Assembly (NCBI GenBank): GCA_045863555.1
Contig: BTUU01000010.1
Coordinates: 62,001 to 126,000, forward strand
Length of the DNA stretch: 64,000 nucleotides
Direction: 5' to 3'
DNA from: JACRLV01 sp045863555
GTDB lineage: Bacteria > Planctomycetota > Phycisphaerae > UBA1845 > Fen-1342
The notes under the pieces were generated by a model. That model had not been told where the DNA came from and did not search any database. It saw only the letters and a program-made list of their open reading frames with translations. The position numbers and the translations under genes are program-made. Below, one piece after another: positions 52,556 through 60,637 of the stretch (the first letter of the stretch is position 1; the number at the start of each line of letters is the position of its first letter).

Positions 52556-52786
52556 AACCCCAGGGGTTGGACGGCCCTTCCGGGCTTTGCGTAAAGTCGA
52601 TCGTAACCCAGGGCGGTGCCTTGGGCTGGAGCTGGGAAGCACCTTTGGTGCGGGGAGTCGCGTGCGGCGACGTGGAGCGGGCACGCGCCGGGGGCGCGAC
52701 ACCGAGTGGGGTTCGGTTCTTCTTGGGCCTGCACGCGAAGCCGTGCCGACGCGGAACAGCCGTCGGCCGGGCACCCGGCTCGCGGC
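52556..52786. repeat. Multi-hairpin dispersed repeat, copy 2
   Basis: Hairpins in order: AACCCC-A-GGGGTT (52556-52568), GCCC/GGGC (52574-52585), CCCAGGGC/GCCTTGGG (52607-52625, one G-T pair), GCACC-TTT-GGTGC (52639-52651) and GCCGAC/GTCGGC (52745-52767). The order matches copy 1. It fills the 324-base gap 52472-52795, on the other side of the toxin-antitoxin pair. Its 3' end recurs at 11250-11288. Confidence 0.7.
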
Positions 52787-52795
52787 GTGCGGTAT

Positions 52796-53374
52796 CTACG
52801 GTGTTCGCGCTGGCTTGGTTGCGGCGAGCCATGCGCCGCTTTTTGCTCGGATGGCGTCCATCGAGTTCTTCGACTCGTCGACGATCCTCACGTGCTGGAG
52901 GATGTCGGCGAGCAGGTTGTCATTGCGTTGATCCTGGAAGATCGAGAACAGGCGGATGGCCTCGCCGGGCGGAATCTGGACGGACTCGACTTCGTCGGGC
53001 GCGAACCAGATCCGCAGCCGGCTTACCTCGGGTCGGGCGATCACTTCGTGGGGCGTCTGACTGAGGAGCACCGCCAGACGGCTGGTGCTGTCCACTTCCA
53101 CCGCGAATGCAGATCGGGGGCCGCCCGCACAGATCACGGCCAGGACATTCGCGACTGGATCGACGTATGCATAGACGCCGTGGCTGTCTGAGACGGGCAG
53201 GAGGCTCCGCCAGCCCCAGCGGCCGGTCTCCTCGTCCTGGCCGAAATCGCAGAAGAGCGGGCGGGGGCCATCGTCAACGGCTTTCTGGGCGTGATACCGG
53301 CCGGCCCAGGCGCCGATGAAGAATACGGCGGCGCTCGTGATGATGACGATCGCGATGACGCTGGGAGTTCGCAC
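52796..53374 (-). CDS. Single-pass membrane protein, unknown function
   Basis: A 192-residue protein with an N-terminal transmembrane helix (VIAIVIITSAAVFFIGAWAG, about 5-24). The outer part has beta strands (HGVYAYVDPVANVLAVI, SAFAVEVDSTSRLAVLLSQ) and no recognised domain. It begins in the region following the DUF4139 gene and ends 10 bases before the dispersed repeat. Function unknown. Confidence 0.6.
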   Translation of the reverse strand: MRTPSVIAIVIITSAAVFFIGAWAGRYHAQKAVDDGPRPLFCDFGQDEETGRWGWRSLLPVSDSHGVYAYVDPVANVLAVICAGGPRSAFAVEVDSTSRLAVLLSQTPHEVIARPEVSRLRIWFAPDEVESVQIPPGEAIRLFSIFQDQRNDNLLADILQHVRIVDESKNSMDAIRAKSGAWLAATKPARTP

Positions 53375-53395
53375 GATCTGCCCCGTCCGCGGGAA

Positions 53396-53458
53396 GCTGG
53401 GCTGAGCCGCGATTGAGAGTACTGCGCGAACAAGTGCGTTCGCGCGGCACAGCCCAGC
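53396..53458. repeat. Long interrupted inverted repeat
   Basis: GCTGGGCTG (53396-53404) pairs with CAGCCCAGC (53450-53458). Inside, GCGCGAAC (53424-53431) pairs with GTTCGCGC (53438-53445). It sits 9 bases behind the DUF4139 stop and may act as its terminator, but has no T tract. I remember similar TGGGCTGTGCC...GCGCGAAC sequences between planctomycete genes. Confidence 0.5.
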
Positions 53459-53467
53459 CTACGCGAT

Positions 53468-55528
53468 CTACTCGATCTCCAGGCCGAGCATGTATTGCTC
53501 CAGCTCGCGGCGCTTGGCGTCTTCGGAGTCGCGGAGGGTCTTCACGCGGTCGGTGGCCTTTTCGATGCGCGTCTCGAGTTCGTCGAATTTCTGGCTCTGG
53601 CGCTTGTGCTGGTCGGAGCCCTGGGCGAGCGTCTTGAGGTTTTCGCGGATGCGGGCCTGTTCGGCGACGGCTTCGGCCTTGTCCTTCTCGGCGGCTTCGC
53701 GGGCGCGGACAGCTTCGTCGAGCGCGGTGCGGAGCTTGACGATGTTTTCGAGCGCCGCCTTCACGGCCGGGGAGATGGCCTTCGCGCGGATGAAGAACTG
53801 GATGCCGTCGAGGCCGATGCCGCTGAGGCCGACGGCGAGTTCGGTCGTCTGCTCGATCGTCACGGGCAGGTCGGTGACCTTGCCGGCCGGGGCGGTGACG
53901 CGGAAGCGGGAGAGGTTGGTGGCGCGCTCGTCGGGTTTGGCGGGCTCGATGAGCTTCCAATCGTCGGTGTAGGGCTGCTCGACGATGACGGTGCGGTCCT
54001 TCGCGTCCTTGTTCTTGATGTGGTAGATGCGGTTGTCGACGTAGCGGTGGCGGTGGTAGAGCGTGCCCTTGGAAATGCGCAGGCCGACGAGTTCGTCGGG
54101 GGCGGATTTCTGCTCGGTGGTGACTTCGACGCCGAGGTCGAGGGCGTAGGAGATGAGCCGCTTCTCGCCGGGCTTCATGTCGGGGAGCTTGGCGTCGCCG
54201 CCGTAGACGCTTGAATCGAAGACGGTGATCGGGCCCTGCATCAGGTTGAGCTTCGAGTTGTTGACGAGTTCGAGGCCGTGGAGCGGGTGTTTCGGATGGG
54301 CGGCCGGGTTGAAGATGCTGAGCTTGGTGCCGTCGACGGGCTGGTTGATGATGAGGAGCATGGCCGAGCGCTGGCGGGCGATCGAGATGGGCGAGTCGAT
54401 CTTGTATTCGAAGAGTTCGCCGGCGTCGGCGGCGGTCGCGACGGATTCGAGCGTGGAGTCGGCGAGGGAGAAGGGGCTGCTGCCGCCGCCGCCTTCTTCT
54501 TCTTCCTGACCACCTCCTCCGCCGCTTCCGCCGAAGACGCTGCGGCCGGCGGACCGTTCGAATGCCGCCTCCGGCGCGGCCGGGGCCTTCGCCGCTTCCA
54601 GTCGCGCACGGGCGCCGCGGGCCGGGACGTTTTTCATATCCATGGCCGCGATGCCGCCTTCATACGACTGCGGCCGCAGCGACGCGTACAGCTCCAGCTC
54701 CTCGTGCGGCCGCTTGATGTAGATGGGCGAGTAGAGGTCCATGGTGAACGAGATCGGCCGGCCGGAGACGAGCGAGAGGCGGACGTCGCGCCAGTCTTCC
54801 TCGGTCGGGTTCTCGACGGTGGCCCAGCCCTGGAGGAAGGGCGGGCGATCGGCGGAGATTTCGAGGCGGTAGGTGGTCTTCCAGATCGGGGCCTCCAGAA
54901 GGTAGGCGACGCGGACTTTTCGCTGGCCCTTGCCGTCGAAGCGGACCTCGACGGTCTTCTTGTCGGCGTCATGGCCGCCGGCGAGGGTTTCGAGGGCCTT
55001 GCGGAGTTCGTTTTCGATCTTGGGGTTGGTGAGGCGGATGCCATCGACCTCGCTGACGCGGAGCTGGACGATTCCGGTCGCGGTGAGGATGTTCACGATG
55101 TCGTATTCGATGGTCTTGTCGCCGACGGCGACTTCCTGCTTTTCGACGCCGACGATGAGGCCTTTGACCTCGCGCGAGCCGGTGATTTCGACGGGTTCGC
55201 CGCGGAGCTGGTCGAGGAGGCCGGCGAGGGTGGGCTTACCGGTGATGTCGACGCCGAAGCTCTTGAGCGTGCGTTCGATGGGGGCCTGGGATGCGTAGCT
55301 GATGAATGCGCCGGTGCCGGCTTTGTCGTCGACGATGAGCGACTTGATGACGTCGTTGATCTGGGCGGCGCGGAAATTCAGCTCGGCCGAGCCGCTGTCG
55401 GTGATGGTGGCTTCGCATTCGAAGTAGGCGACGCCGCTGGAGAAGAGAGCGACGCGGCGGACTTCGAGGTCGCCGGCGGTGAGGGCGGGCGTCAGGCTGA
55501 GGAGAATGAGGATCGCGGTGAATCGCAT
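53468..55528 (-). CDS. DUF4139 domain secreted protein
   Basis: A 686-residue exported protein. The signal peptide covers residues 1-18 (AILILLSLTPALTA). The body from about 20 to 540 has N-terminal DUF4140-like strands and the DUF4139 beta domain, shown by RVAYLLEAPIWKTTYRLEI, WATVENPTEEDWRDVRLSLVSGRPISF and a late VEQPYTDDWKLI. A Gly/Glu-rich disordered segment (about 330-365) interrupts the domain. The last 130 residues are a coiled coil (AREAAEKDKAEAVAEQARIREN...). These proteins are surface or periplasmic with unproven function. GGAGG precedes the ATG. Confidence 0.85.
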   Translation of the reverse strand: MRFTAILILLSLTPALTAGDLEVRRVALFSSGVAYFECEATITDSGSAELNFRAAQINDVIKSLIVDDKAGTGAFISYASQAPIERTLKSFGVDITGKPTLAGLLDQLRGEPVEITGSREVKGLIVGVEKQEVAVGDKTIEYDIVNILTATGIVQLRVSEVDGIRLTNPKIENELRKALETLAGGHDADKKTVEVRFDGKGQRKVRVAYLLEAPIWKTTYRLEISADRPPFLQGWATVENPTEEDWRDVRLSLVSGRPISFTMDLYSPIYIKRPHEELELYASLRPQSYEGGIAAMDMKNVPARGARARLEAAKAPAAPEAAFERSAGRSVFGGSGGGGGQEEEEGGGGSSPFSLADSTLESVATAADAGELFEYKIDSPISIARQRSAMLLIINQPVDGTKLSIFNPAAHPKHPLHGLELVNNSKLNLMQGPITVFDSSVYGGDAKLPDMKPGEKRLISYALDLGVEVTTEQKSAPDELVGLRISKGTLYHRHRYVDNRIYHIKNKDAKDRTVIVEQPYTDDWKLIEPAKPDERATNLSRFRVTAPAGKVTDLPVTIEQTTELAVGLSGIGLDGIQFFIRAKAISPAVKAALENIVKLRTALDEAVRAREAAEKDKAEAVAEQARIRENLKTLAQGSDQHKRQSQKFDELETRIEKATDRVKTLRDSEDAKRRELEQYMLGLEIE

Positions 55529-55780
55529 GGGGAAGACCTCCGTGGGCGCGCGGCTGGCGGCGCTGCATGGGGAATCGTAGAGCGGTTCTGCGGTGTGCGA
55601 TAGCGGGGGTCGCGAGGGCGAGGCGGTATCGAACGGGTAGTGACGCACGAGGGTACGAGACAGACAGGGGCGAGCGGGTTGGCGTCGCGGAGCGGCCACG
55701 GCCGCGCCGGGGCAGACCGGCGGTTGGCCGGTTGCGCCCGTTCCCTCTCGGACGTCTCGCCGCGAGGCCGGCCGGGCGCG

Positions 55781-57697
55781 CTATTCCGACGCGACGGGCT
55801 GCCGCGGCGACGAGGTCGTGAGCTGGACCAGGCCGGCCGGTTTCGGCGACGCGTGCGTGTGGCCGGCGACGGCGTCGGCGACGGCGGTGATGGGCACGCG
55901 GCTGCGCGGCGGCGTTTTGCAGCGGGTCTTTTTCTTCGAGAAGGCGAGCCGGACGGCCCAGCCGAAGGTGCGGCGGATGGTCTGGGCGAGGCCGAACATG
56001 CCGATGATCTGCATGCCCGCGTCGGCGAGGTAGAGGTTGCTCTTGGGGGCGAAAAGCGCGATCAGGAAGCGGATCGGGTTATAGAAGAAGAGGTACGCGG
56101 CCATGATGTTGAGCTGCTTGCGCCAGGGCTGCGGGTGGGTCGAGGCGACGACGTAGTTTCCGTCGAGCATGTAGGTCTCGACCTTGCGCGCGCCGACCTG
56201 TTCGAAGACCATGCCGGATTCGTATGTTTCCTCGTAGATTTTGGAGCCGGTGGCGGGCGTGATCATGAGGACCTGGAGGCTGATTGCGCCGGCCTTGCGG
56301 AGCATGGCGGCCTGGTTGACGAGGCCGTAGGGTCTGCCCGGCGTGTAGAGCGGCTGCGAATCGTGGTGCATCATCATCGGCATGGGGTTGATGCCGTGCT
56401 TGGCGAGCGTGCGGAACGCCTCGGTCGTGCGGTCGACGCTCTGGCCCTTCTTGACCAGCGTGGCGGTCATGTCCTCGACGCCGAGCCAGAGGGCCCGGAC
56501 GCCCGCGCCGCGGACGGCGGGGATGTGCTCCTTCAACTGGAGCGTGTCGTGGACGGTGACTTCGGTGGCCCAGCGGATGGTCTTGCGCAGGGGCTTGCCG
56601 CGGATCTGGAGGCCCGCCAGGTGGTCGATGATGGCGAGGGTGCGTTCCTTCGAGTTGAAGAAGTTGTCGTCGGCCCCGAAGAAATAGCGGATGCCGTAGA
56701 TTTCGTAGAGGCGGCGGAATTCCTCGCCGATTCGCTCGCCGCTCTTCATGCGGTACTGGCGCTGGTTGTACGCGGGGATGGGGCAGTAGTTGCAGGCGAA
56801 CTTGCAGCCGAACGTGAGCACCAGCGACGAGATCGGGCTGTAGCGCCAGACGCGGTCGGGCGCGAGCGGGCGGCTCGCGAGGTACGGCGAGCGGCTCGGG
56901 GCTTCGAGCGCCTGGTAACCGAGCACGGGATCGGGCAGTTCGTCGAGATTGCCGACGAGGCGCTGGACGCCGGTGTCGACGACTTCGGTCGCGGCGCCGC
57001 GGGCGTCTGTGCGCGCGTACATGAGGCCGGGGATGTTGTCGAGGAGGCCGCCGTTGCGGGCGCGGATGAACGCGTCGCGAAGGGTGCCGTCCTTTGACTT
57101 CATGCTGAGCAGGATTTCAAGCAGGCTCAGCAGCACGAATTCTTCACCGGTGACGGCGATGTCGGCGCTGCCCTCGGCCGGGTCCGGGCTGAACGCGTCC
57201 CAGGGCTCGTACACGACCTTCGCGCCGCCGACGATGATGAGCGGGCGCTGCGCGGGGTCGATGCGGCAGCAGTCGTTGATGAGATCCTTGAACGCGGCCG
57301 TGTGGATCTGCATGCTCGAGACCATGAAGATGTCGGGCACGCGGCCGTCGACGCGCATGTGGGCGGGGCGGAAGTTGCGGTTCCACTGCTGGAGGACGAC
57401 GCGGGTCTTCGTGAAACCGGCGTCGAGCATGGTGGAGGCGACGGCGCGGACGCCGGCGGGGACCATGCGCATGTCGGCGTAGATGAAGGGGAGCATGCGC
57501 GTCCGGTGGTCGAAGGCGCAGGCGATGACGGTGGTGATATCGTGGCCGGCGGAAAGTCGGCGCACATGACTTCGCAGGTTGACGAGCTGCCCGTCTTTGA
57601 GCAGTTCGTCGCCGCGCGGTCGGCGTGGAAGTTCCAAAGCGCAGTCTCCCTCATGTACCTTACGAGCGAGTGTGGGCTGTAACTCGATCGGCCGCAC
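55781..57697 (-). CDS. B12-binding-type radical SAM protein
   Basis: A 638-residue radical SAM enzyme. The Fe-S cluster cysteines are C298, C302 and C305 in GCKFACNYC, after an N-terminal region (about 30-190) with features of a cobalamin-binding fold (IIVGGAKVVYEP, ADIAVTGEEFVLLSLLE). FFGADDNFF and ALWLGVEDMTATLVKKGQS are radical SAM barrel elements. Such proteins methylate or rearrange unknown substrates. The N-terminal part lacks the canonical DxHxxG cobalamin motif, so B12 use is uncertain. The start is a GTG at 57697 without a clear ribosome binding site. No maturation partner is adjacent. Confidence 0.85.
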   Translation of the reverse strand: MRPIELQPTLARKVHEGDCALELPRRPRGDELLKDGQLVNLRSHVRRLSAGHDITTVIACAFDHRTRMLPFIYADMRMVPAGVRAVASTMLDAGFTKTRVVLQQWNRNFRPAHMRVDGRVPDIFMVSSMQIHTAAFKDLINDCCRIDPAQRPLIIVGGAKVVYEPWDAFSPDPAEGSADIAVTGEEFVLLSLLEILLSMKSKDGTLRDAFIRARNGGLLDNIPGLMYARTDARGAATEVVDTGVQRLVGNLDELPDPVLGYQALEAPSRSPYLASRPLAPDRVWRYSPISSLVLTFGCKFACNYCPIPAYNQRQYRMKSGERIGEEFRRLYEIYGIRYFFGADDNFFNSKERTLAIIDHLAGLQIRGKPLRKTIRWATEVTVHDTLQLKEHIPAVRGAGVRALWLGVEDMTATLVKKGQSVDRTTEAFRTLAKHGINPMPMMMHHDSQPLYTPGRPYGLVNQAAMLRKAGAISLQVLMITPATGSKIYEETYESGMVFEQVGARKVETYMLDGNYVVASTHPQPWRKQLNIMAAYLFFYNPIRFLIALFAPKSNLYLADAGMQIIGMFGLAQTIRRTFGWAVRLAFSKKKTRCKTPPRSRVPITAVADAVAGHTHASPKPAGLVQLTTSSPRQPVASE

Positions 57698-57907
57698 CCA
57701 TTTGCGGGCTTTCTTTTAGGTCAGGGAGTTGTCGGCGTCAAGCGAATTTCGGTTCACGGAATCTGCGACAGGCGCGGGTGGCCAGCCTATGATCTGTCAC
57801 ACGATAACCGGGAAGGGTGCCCGCGCGAGCGCGCGGCAGGATTCTCGGATGGTCGGGCCGCCATCCGCTGTGCCCCCTGAAAAATGGGGTTGCATGCGGA
57901 GGCTGTC

Positions 57908-58258
57908 ATGGACACGCAGGACTTCACGTCTTCCCGAAAGCCCGTGGGATCGCTGGCCGTTCTCGGAGCGCGCTTCAGCTGGACGCTGCTGGGGCCGGCC
58001 GGGGTCTTCTTTGCGACGATGATGATCCTGACGCAGGGGACGGGCTGGCTGACCGGCGCGGACCTGGCGTTCATGCTCATCGTCGGGTTGATCCTCGTTG
58101 GGCGCTGGTATGAGCATCGGTCCGGGGCGGCCACGACCCTGTACGGCGAACCCGAAACGCCGGCGCAGTTCCGGCGGTTCATGCTGATCACGCCGGCGGT
58201 GCTGGTGGGGATCTGGATCGTCGCGAATATCCTCGGGAACCACGTTTTCAGCGGATGA
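57908..58258 (+). CDS. Small two-to-three-helix membrane protein
   Basis: A 116-residue membrane protein with three hydrophobic segments: WTLLGPAGVFFATMMILTQ, LAFMLIVGLILVGRWY and MLITPAVLVGIWIVANILG. I do not recognise the family. GGAGG precedes the ATG at 57908. It is divergent from the radical SAM gene and ends 5 bases before the stop of the convergent plsY gene. Confidence 0.6.
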   Translation: MDTQDFTSSRKPVGSLAVLGARFSWTLLGPAGVFFATMMILTQGTGWLTGADLAFMLIVGLILVGRWYEHRSGAATTLYGEPETPAQFRRFMLITPAVLVGIWIVANILGNHVFSG

Positions 58259-58263
58259 CGCTG

Positions 58264-58908
58264 TCACTCCGCCTTTTTCGCGACGCGGGGCTCTTCGCCG
58301 CGCAGCAGCCGGCCGATGTTGGCGCGGTGGCGGAGGATGACGAGCAAGCCGAGCGCGCCGGCGACGGCGACCAGGGGCCAGTGCGCGCTGAGCGGCAGGC
58401 CGCGGAGGCCGAGATAGGCGAGCAGGGCGGCCGGGAACACGACGGCGAGCGCGAGGGAGCCGACGGAGACGATGCCGGTTCCGTAGCGGGCGGCGGCGTA
58501 GGCGATCAGGGCGATGACCATCGCGATCGTGACATGCGGGAAGAGGCCGAGCGCCGCGCCGATCGTCGTGGCGACGCCCTTGCCGCCCTTGAAGCCGAGG
58601 TAGACCGGAAAGGTGTGGCCGATGACGGTCGCGGCGGCGACGAGGACCCACTGGCCGTGGGCGGCGGCGTCCGGAATTTCGGGGACGAGTGCGAATTTGG
58701 CGACGAGCGTGGGGCCGAGGCCCTTGAGCAGATCGAGGATGAGGCAGAGATAGCCCCACTTTCGGCCGAGGACGCGGCCGACGTTCGTGGCGCCGATGTT
58801 GCGGCTGCCGTGCTCGCGGATATCGACGCCGCGGGCGCGGCCGATGATGACGCCGAAGGGGATTGCGCCGAGGAGGTACGCGCCGAGGACGTAGAGGGCG
58901 ACCGTCAT
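58264..58908 (-). CDS. plsY: Glycerol-3-phosphate acyltransferase PlsY
   Basis: A 214-residue polytopic enzyme that moves an acyl group from acyl phosphate to glycerol-3-phosphate in the first step of phospholipid synthesis. The three active-site motifs are present: GSRNIGATNVGR, GHTFPVYLGFKGGKGVAT and the late HRANIGRLLRGEE. Five transmembrane segments are evident. The ATG at 58908 is 17 bases downstream of an octamer array. Its acyl donor would normally need PlsX, not seen here. Confidence 0.95.
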   Translation of the reverse strand: MTVALYVLGAYLLGAIPFGVIIGRARGVDIREHGSRNIGATNVGRVLGRKWGYLCLILDLLKGLGPTLVAKFALVPEIPDAAAHGQWVLVAAATVIGHTFPVYLGFKGGKGVATTIGAALGLFPHVTIAMVIALIAYAAARYGTGIVSVGSLALAVVFPAALLAYLGLRGLPLSAHWPLVAVAGALGLLVILRHRANIGRLLRGEEPRVAKKAE

Positions 58909-58925
58909 GGGGGGATTATCGGGAT

Positions 58926-58973
58926 AAGGTAACGAGGGAACAAGGTAACAAGGGGACAAGGGGACAAGGGGAA
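58926..58973 (-). repeat. Octamer array, six units, upstream of plsY
   Basis: Six consecutive plus-strand units: AAGGTAAC, GAGGGAAC, AAGGTAAC, AAGGGGAC, AAGGGGAC, AAGGGGAA. Read toward plsY they run GTTACCTT, GTTCCCTC, GTTACCTT, GTCCCCTT. It begins 17 bases upstream of the start codon. It faces the array at 59007 as an inverted pair. Confidence 0.75.
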
Positions 58974-59006
58974 GACGGGACGAGGCGATACGCGGGCGTA
59001 AACTTT

Positions 59007-59046
59007 GTCACCCTGTTACTTTGTCACCTTGTCACGTTTTTACGTT
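59007..59046 (+). repeat. Octamer array, five units, behind the acyl-CoA ligase
   Basis: Units GTCACCCT, GTTACTTT, GTCACCTT, GTCACGTT, TTTACGTT on the plus strand. It lies 33 bases from the array at 58926 in inverse orientation and ends 6 bases before the ligase stop codon, so the two arrays could form a large imperfect stem in the ligase-plsY transcript. Confidence 0.7.
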
Positions 59047-59052
59047 CCGGCG

Positions 59053-60498
59053 TCAGTCCGCTTTCAGCGCGCGTTTGAGGATCTTGCCCGTGGGGCCGCG
59101 GGGGAGTTCGCGGGCGATGCGGATTTCGCGCGGGGCCTTGTACGGGGCGATTCGTTCGCGGCAGAAGGCGCGGAGTTCGGCGTCGGTCGCGTTGGTGCCT
59201 TCGTTGAGGATGACAAATGCCACGGGCACTTCGCCGCGCAGATCGTCTTTCGTGCCGATGACGGCGACCTCGGCGACCGCGGGATGGGCGGCGATCACGT
59301 TCTCGATTTCGCGCGGGAAGACATTTTCTCCTGCGATGATAAGCATTTCCTTGGCCCGGCCGGTGATGTGGACGAAGCCGTCGCGGTCGACGCGGCCGAT
59401 GTCCCCGGTGCGCAGGCCGCCGTCGACGATCGCGGCCGCGGTCGCCTCGGCCTTGTTGTGGTAGCCCTGCATGACGCAGTGGCCGCGGATGACGAGTTCG
59501 CCCTCGCTGTCGGCCGGAAGCGCGCGGCCGGCGGCGTCGATGGCGGCGATCTCCACGCCGGGGAGCGGCCGGCCGACCGAACCGGGCTTGCGGCTCCAGG
59601 GCAGGTTGATCGAGACGACCGGCGAAGTTTCCGTGAGGCCGTAGCCTTCGTTGACCTGGACGCCGAAACGGGCCTCGAAGGTCTCCGCAACGGCGGCGGG
59701 CAGCGGCTCGCCGCCGCTGATGGCGAGCTTCAGTGAGGCGAGTGCCGTCGAATCGGCGGATTTCAGCTTGTTGAGCGCCGCGTACATGCTCGCGACGGCC
59801 ATAAAGATCGACGCGCGCTTTTCGTGGATCGCGCTGACGACGGCCGCGGGACTGAACCGCGGGAGGTAGTGCACGGTCGCGCCGAGCATGAGCGGGAGGA
59901 CGGTCATGGCCGTGAACCCGAAGCTGTGGAACTGGGGGAGGACGCTGAGCAGGACCTGGTCGGGGGTGATCTTCGCGTGCTCGATGCAGGCGCGGACATT
60001 CTCGGCAAGGTTGGCGAAGGTGAGCCGCACGCCCTTGGGCTCGGCGGATGTGCCCGAGGTGTAGATCATCGCGGCGAGGTCGCCGGGGGCGGCCTCGGGC
60101 GCGGGAAGGCTGCCGGGGACGAGCGTCCGGCCGTTGAGGGGGAGCAGCCGGGCGCCGACGGCGCCGGCGAGGGGCGCGAAATGCTCGACGGCGAGGATGA
60201 GGTCGAGGCCGGCGTCGGCGACGATCTTCGCGAGTTCGGGCGGAGAGAGAAGGAAGTTCAGCGGTACCGGCACCCGACCGGCGTACCAGCACGCGAATAC
60301 GGCGACCGCGCCGGCCGTCGAGGTCGGGGCGAGGATGCCGACGTGCGGGGCGTTGGTCTGGGTGCGGATCTGGCCCGCGAGTCCCTGGGCGACGGCGGCG
60401 AAGGCGGCGAATTCGAGCATCAGGCTCTGATCGCCGGCCGCGAGCTGCTGACCCTGCGACCCGGCATTCGCTTCGAACGGCGTAAGGATCGGATGCAT
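59053..60498 (-). CDS. AMP-dependent acyl-CoA ligase / fatty-acid--CoA or acyl-ACP ligase
   Basis: A 481-residue ANL-superfamily adenylating enzyme. The P-loop-like motif is MIYTSGTSAEPKGV, the adenylate-binding YGLTET(S) motif is in NEGYGLTETSPVV, and the C-terminal catalytic lysine lies in LPRGPTGKILKRAL. GELVIRG...TGDIGRVDRDGF is the hinge. It probably activates a fatty acid, possibly linked to PlsY on the same strand downstream; the intergenic part carries the octamer arrays. Slightly short for a long-chain acyl-CoA synthetase. Start 60498 ATG. Confidence 0.9.
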   Translation of the reverse strand: MHPILTPFEANAGSQGQQLAAGDQSLMLEFAAFAAVAQGLAGQIRTQTNAPHVGILAPTSTAGAVAVFACWYAGRVPVPLNFLLSPPELAKIVADAGLDLILAVEHFAPLAGAVGARLLPLNGRTLVPGSLPAPEAAPGDLAAMIYTSGTSAEPKGVRLTFANLAENVRACIEHAKITPDQVLLSVLPQFHSFGFTAMTVLPLMLGATVHYLPRFSPAAVVSAIHEKRASIFMAVASMYAALNKLKSADSTALASLKLAISGGEPLPAAVAETFEARFGVQVNEGYGLTETSPVVSINLPWSRKPGSVGRPLPGVEIAAIDAAGRALPADSEGELVIRGHCVMQGYHNKAEATAAAIVDGGLRTGDIGRVDRDGFVHITGRAKEMLIIAGENVFPREIENVIAAHPAVAEVAVIGTKDDLRGEVPVAFVILNEGTNATDAELRAFCRERIAPYKAPREIRIARELPRGPTGKILKRALKAD

Positions 60499-60517
60499 CG
60501 TTCGACAGTGTACACCG

Positions 60518-60557
60518 GGCCTGAAGACGTGATAACGCGAAAACAGGATAACGGGGG
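60518..60557 (-). repeat. Octamer array upstream of the acyl-CoA ligase
   Basis: Five plus-strand units, GGCCTGAA, GACGTGAT, AACGCGAA, AACAGGAT, AACGGGGG, begin 20 bases upstream of the ligase ATG. Read toward the gene they are ATCCTGTT, TTCGCGTT, ATCACGTC. Confidence 0.6.
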
Positions 60558-60583
60558 AAGGCCCGGGTCGCGCCGACTTCGCT

Positions 60584-60615
60584 TCCACGTTTTCACCTTT
60601 TCACGTTTTCACGAC
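60584..60615 (+). repeat. Octamer array, four units, upstream of the MFS gene
   Basis: TCCACGTT, TTCACCTT, TTCACGTT, TTCACGAC end 22 bases before the ATG at 60638. With the divergent array at 60518 this repeats the inverted arrangement seen between plsY and the ligase. Confidence 0.75.
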
Positions 60616-60637
60616 CTCTGCTGTTACACTGCCGCCG

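Noticed and set aside
51300..53460. Insertion sequence in the repeat-rich island
   Set aside because: No transposase gene, no terminal inverted repeats bounding the region and no target duplication were seen.
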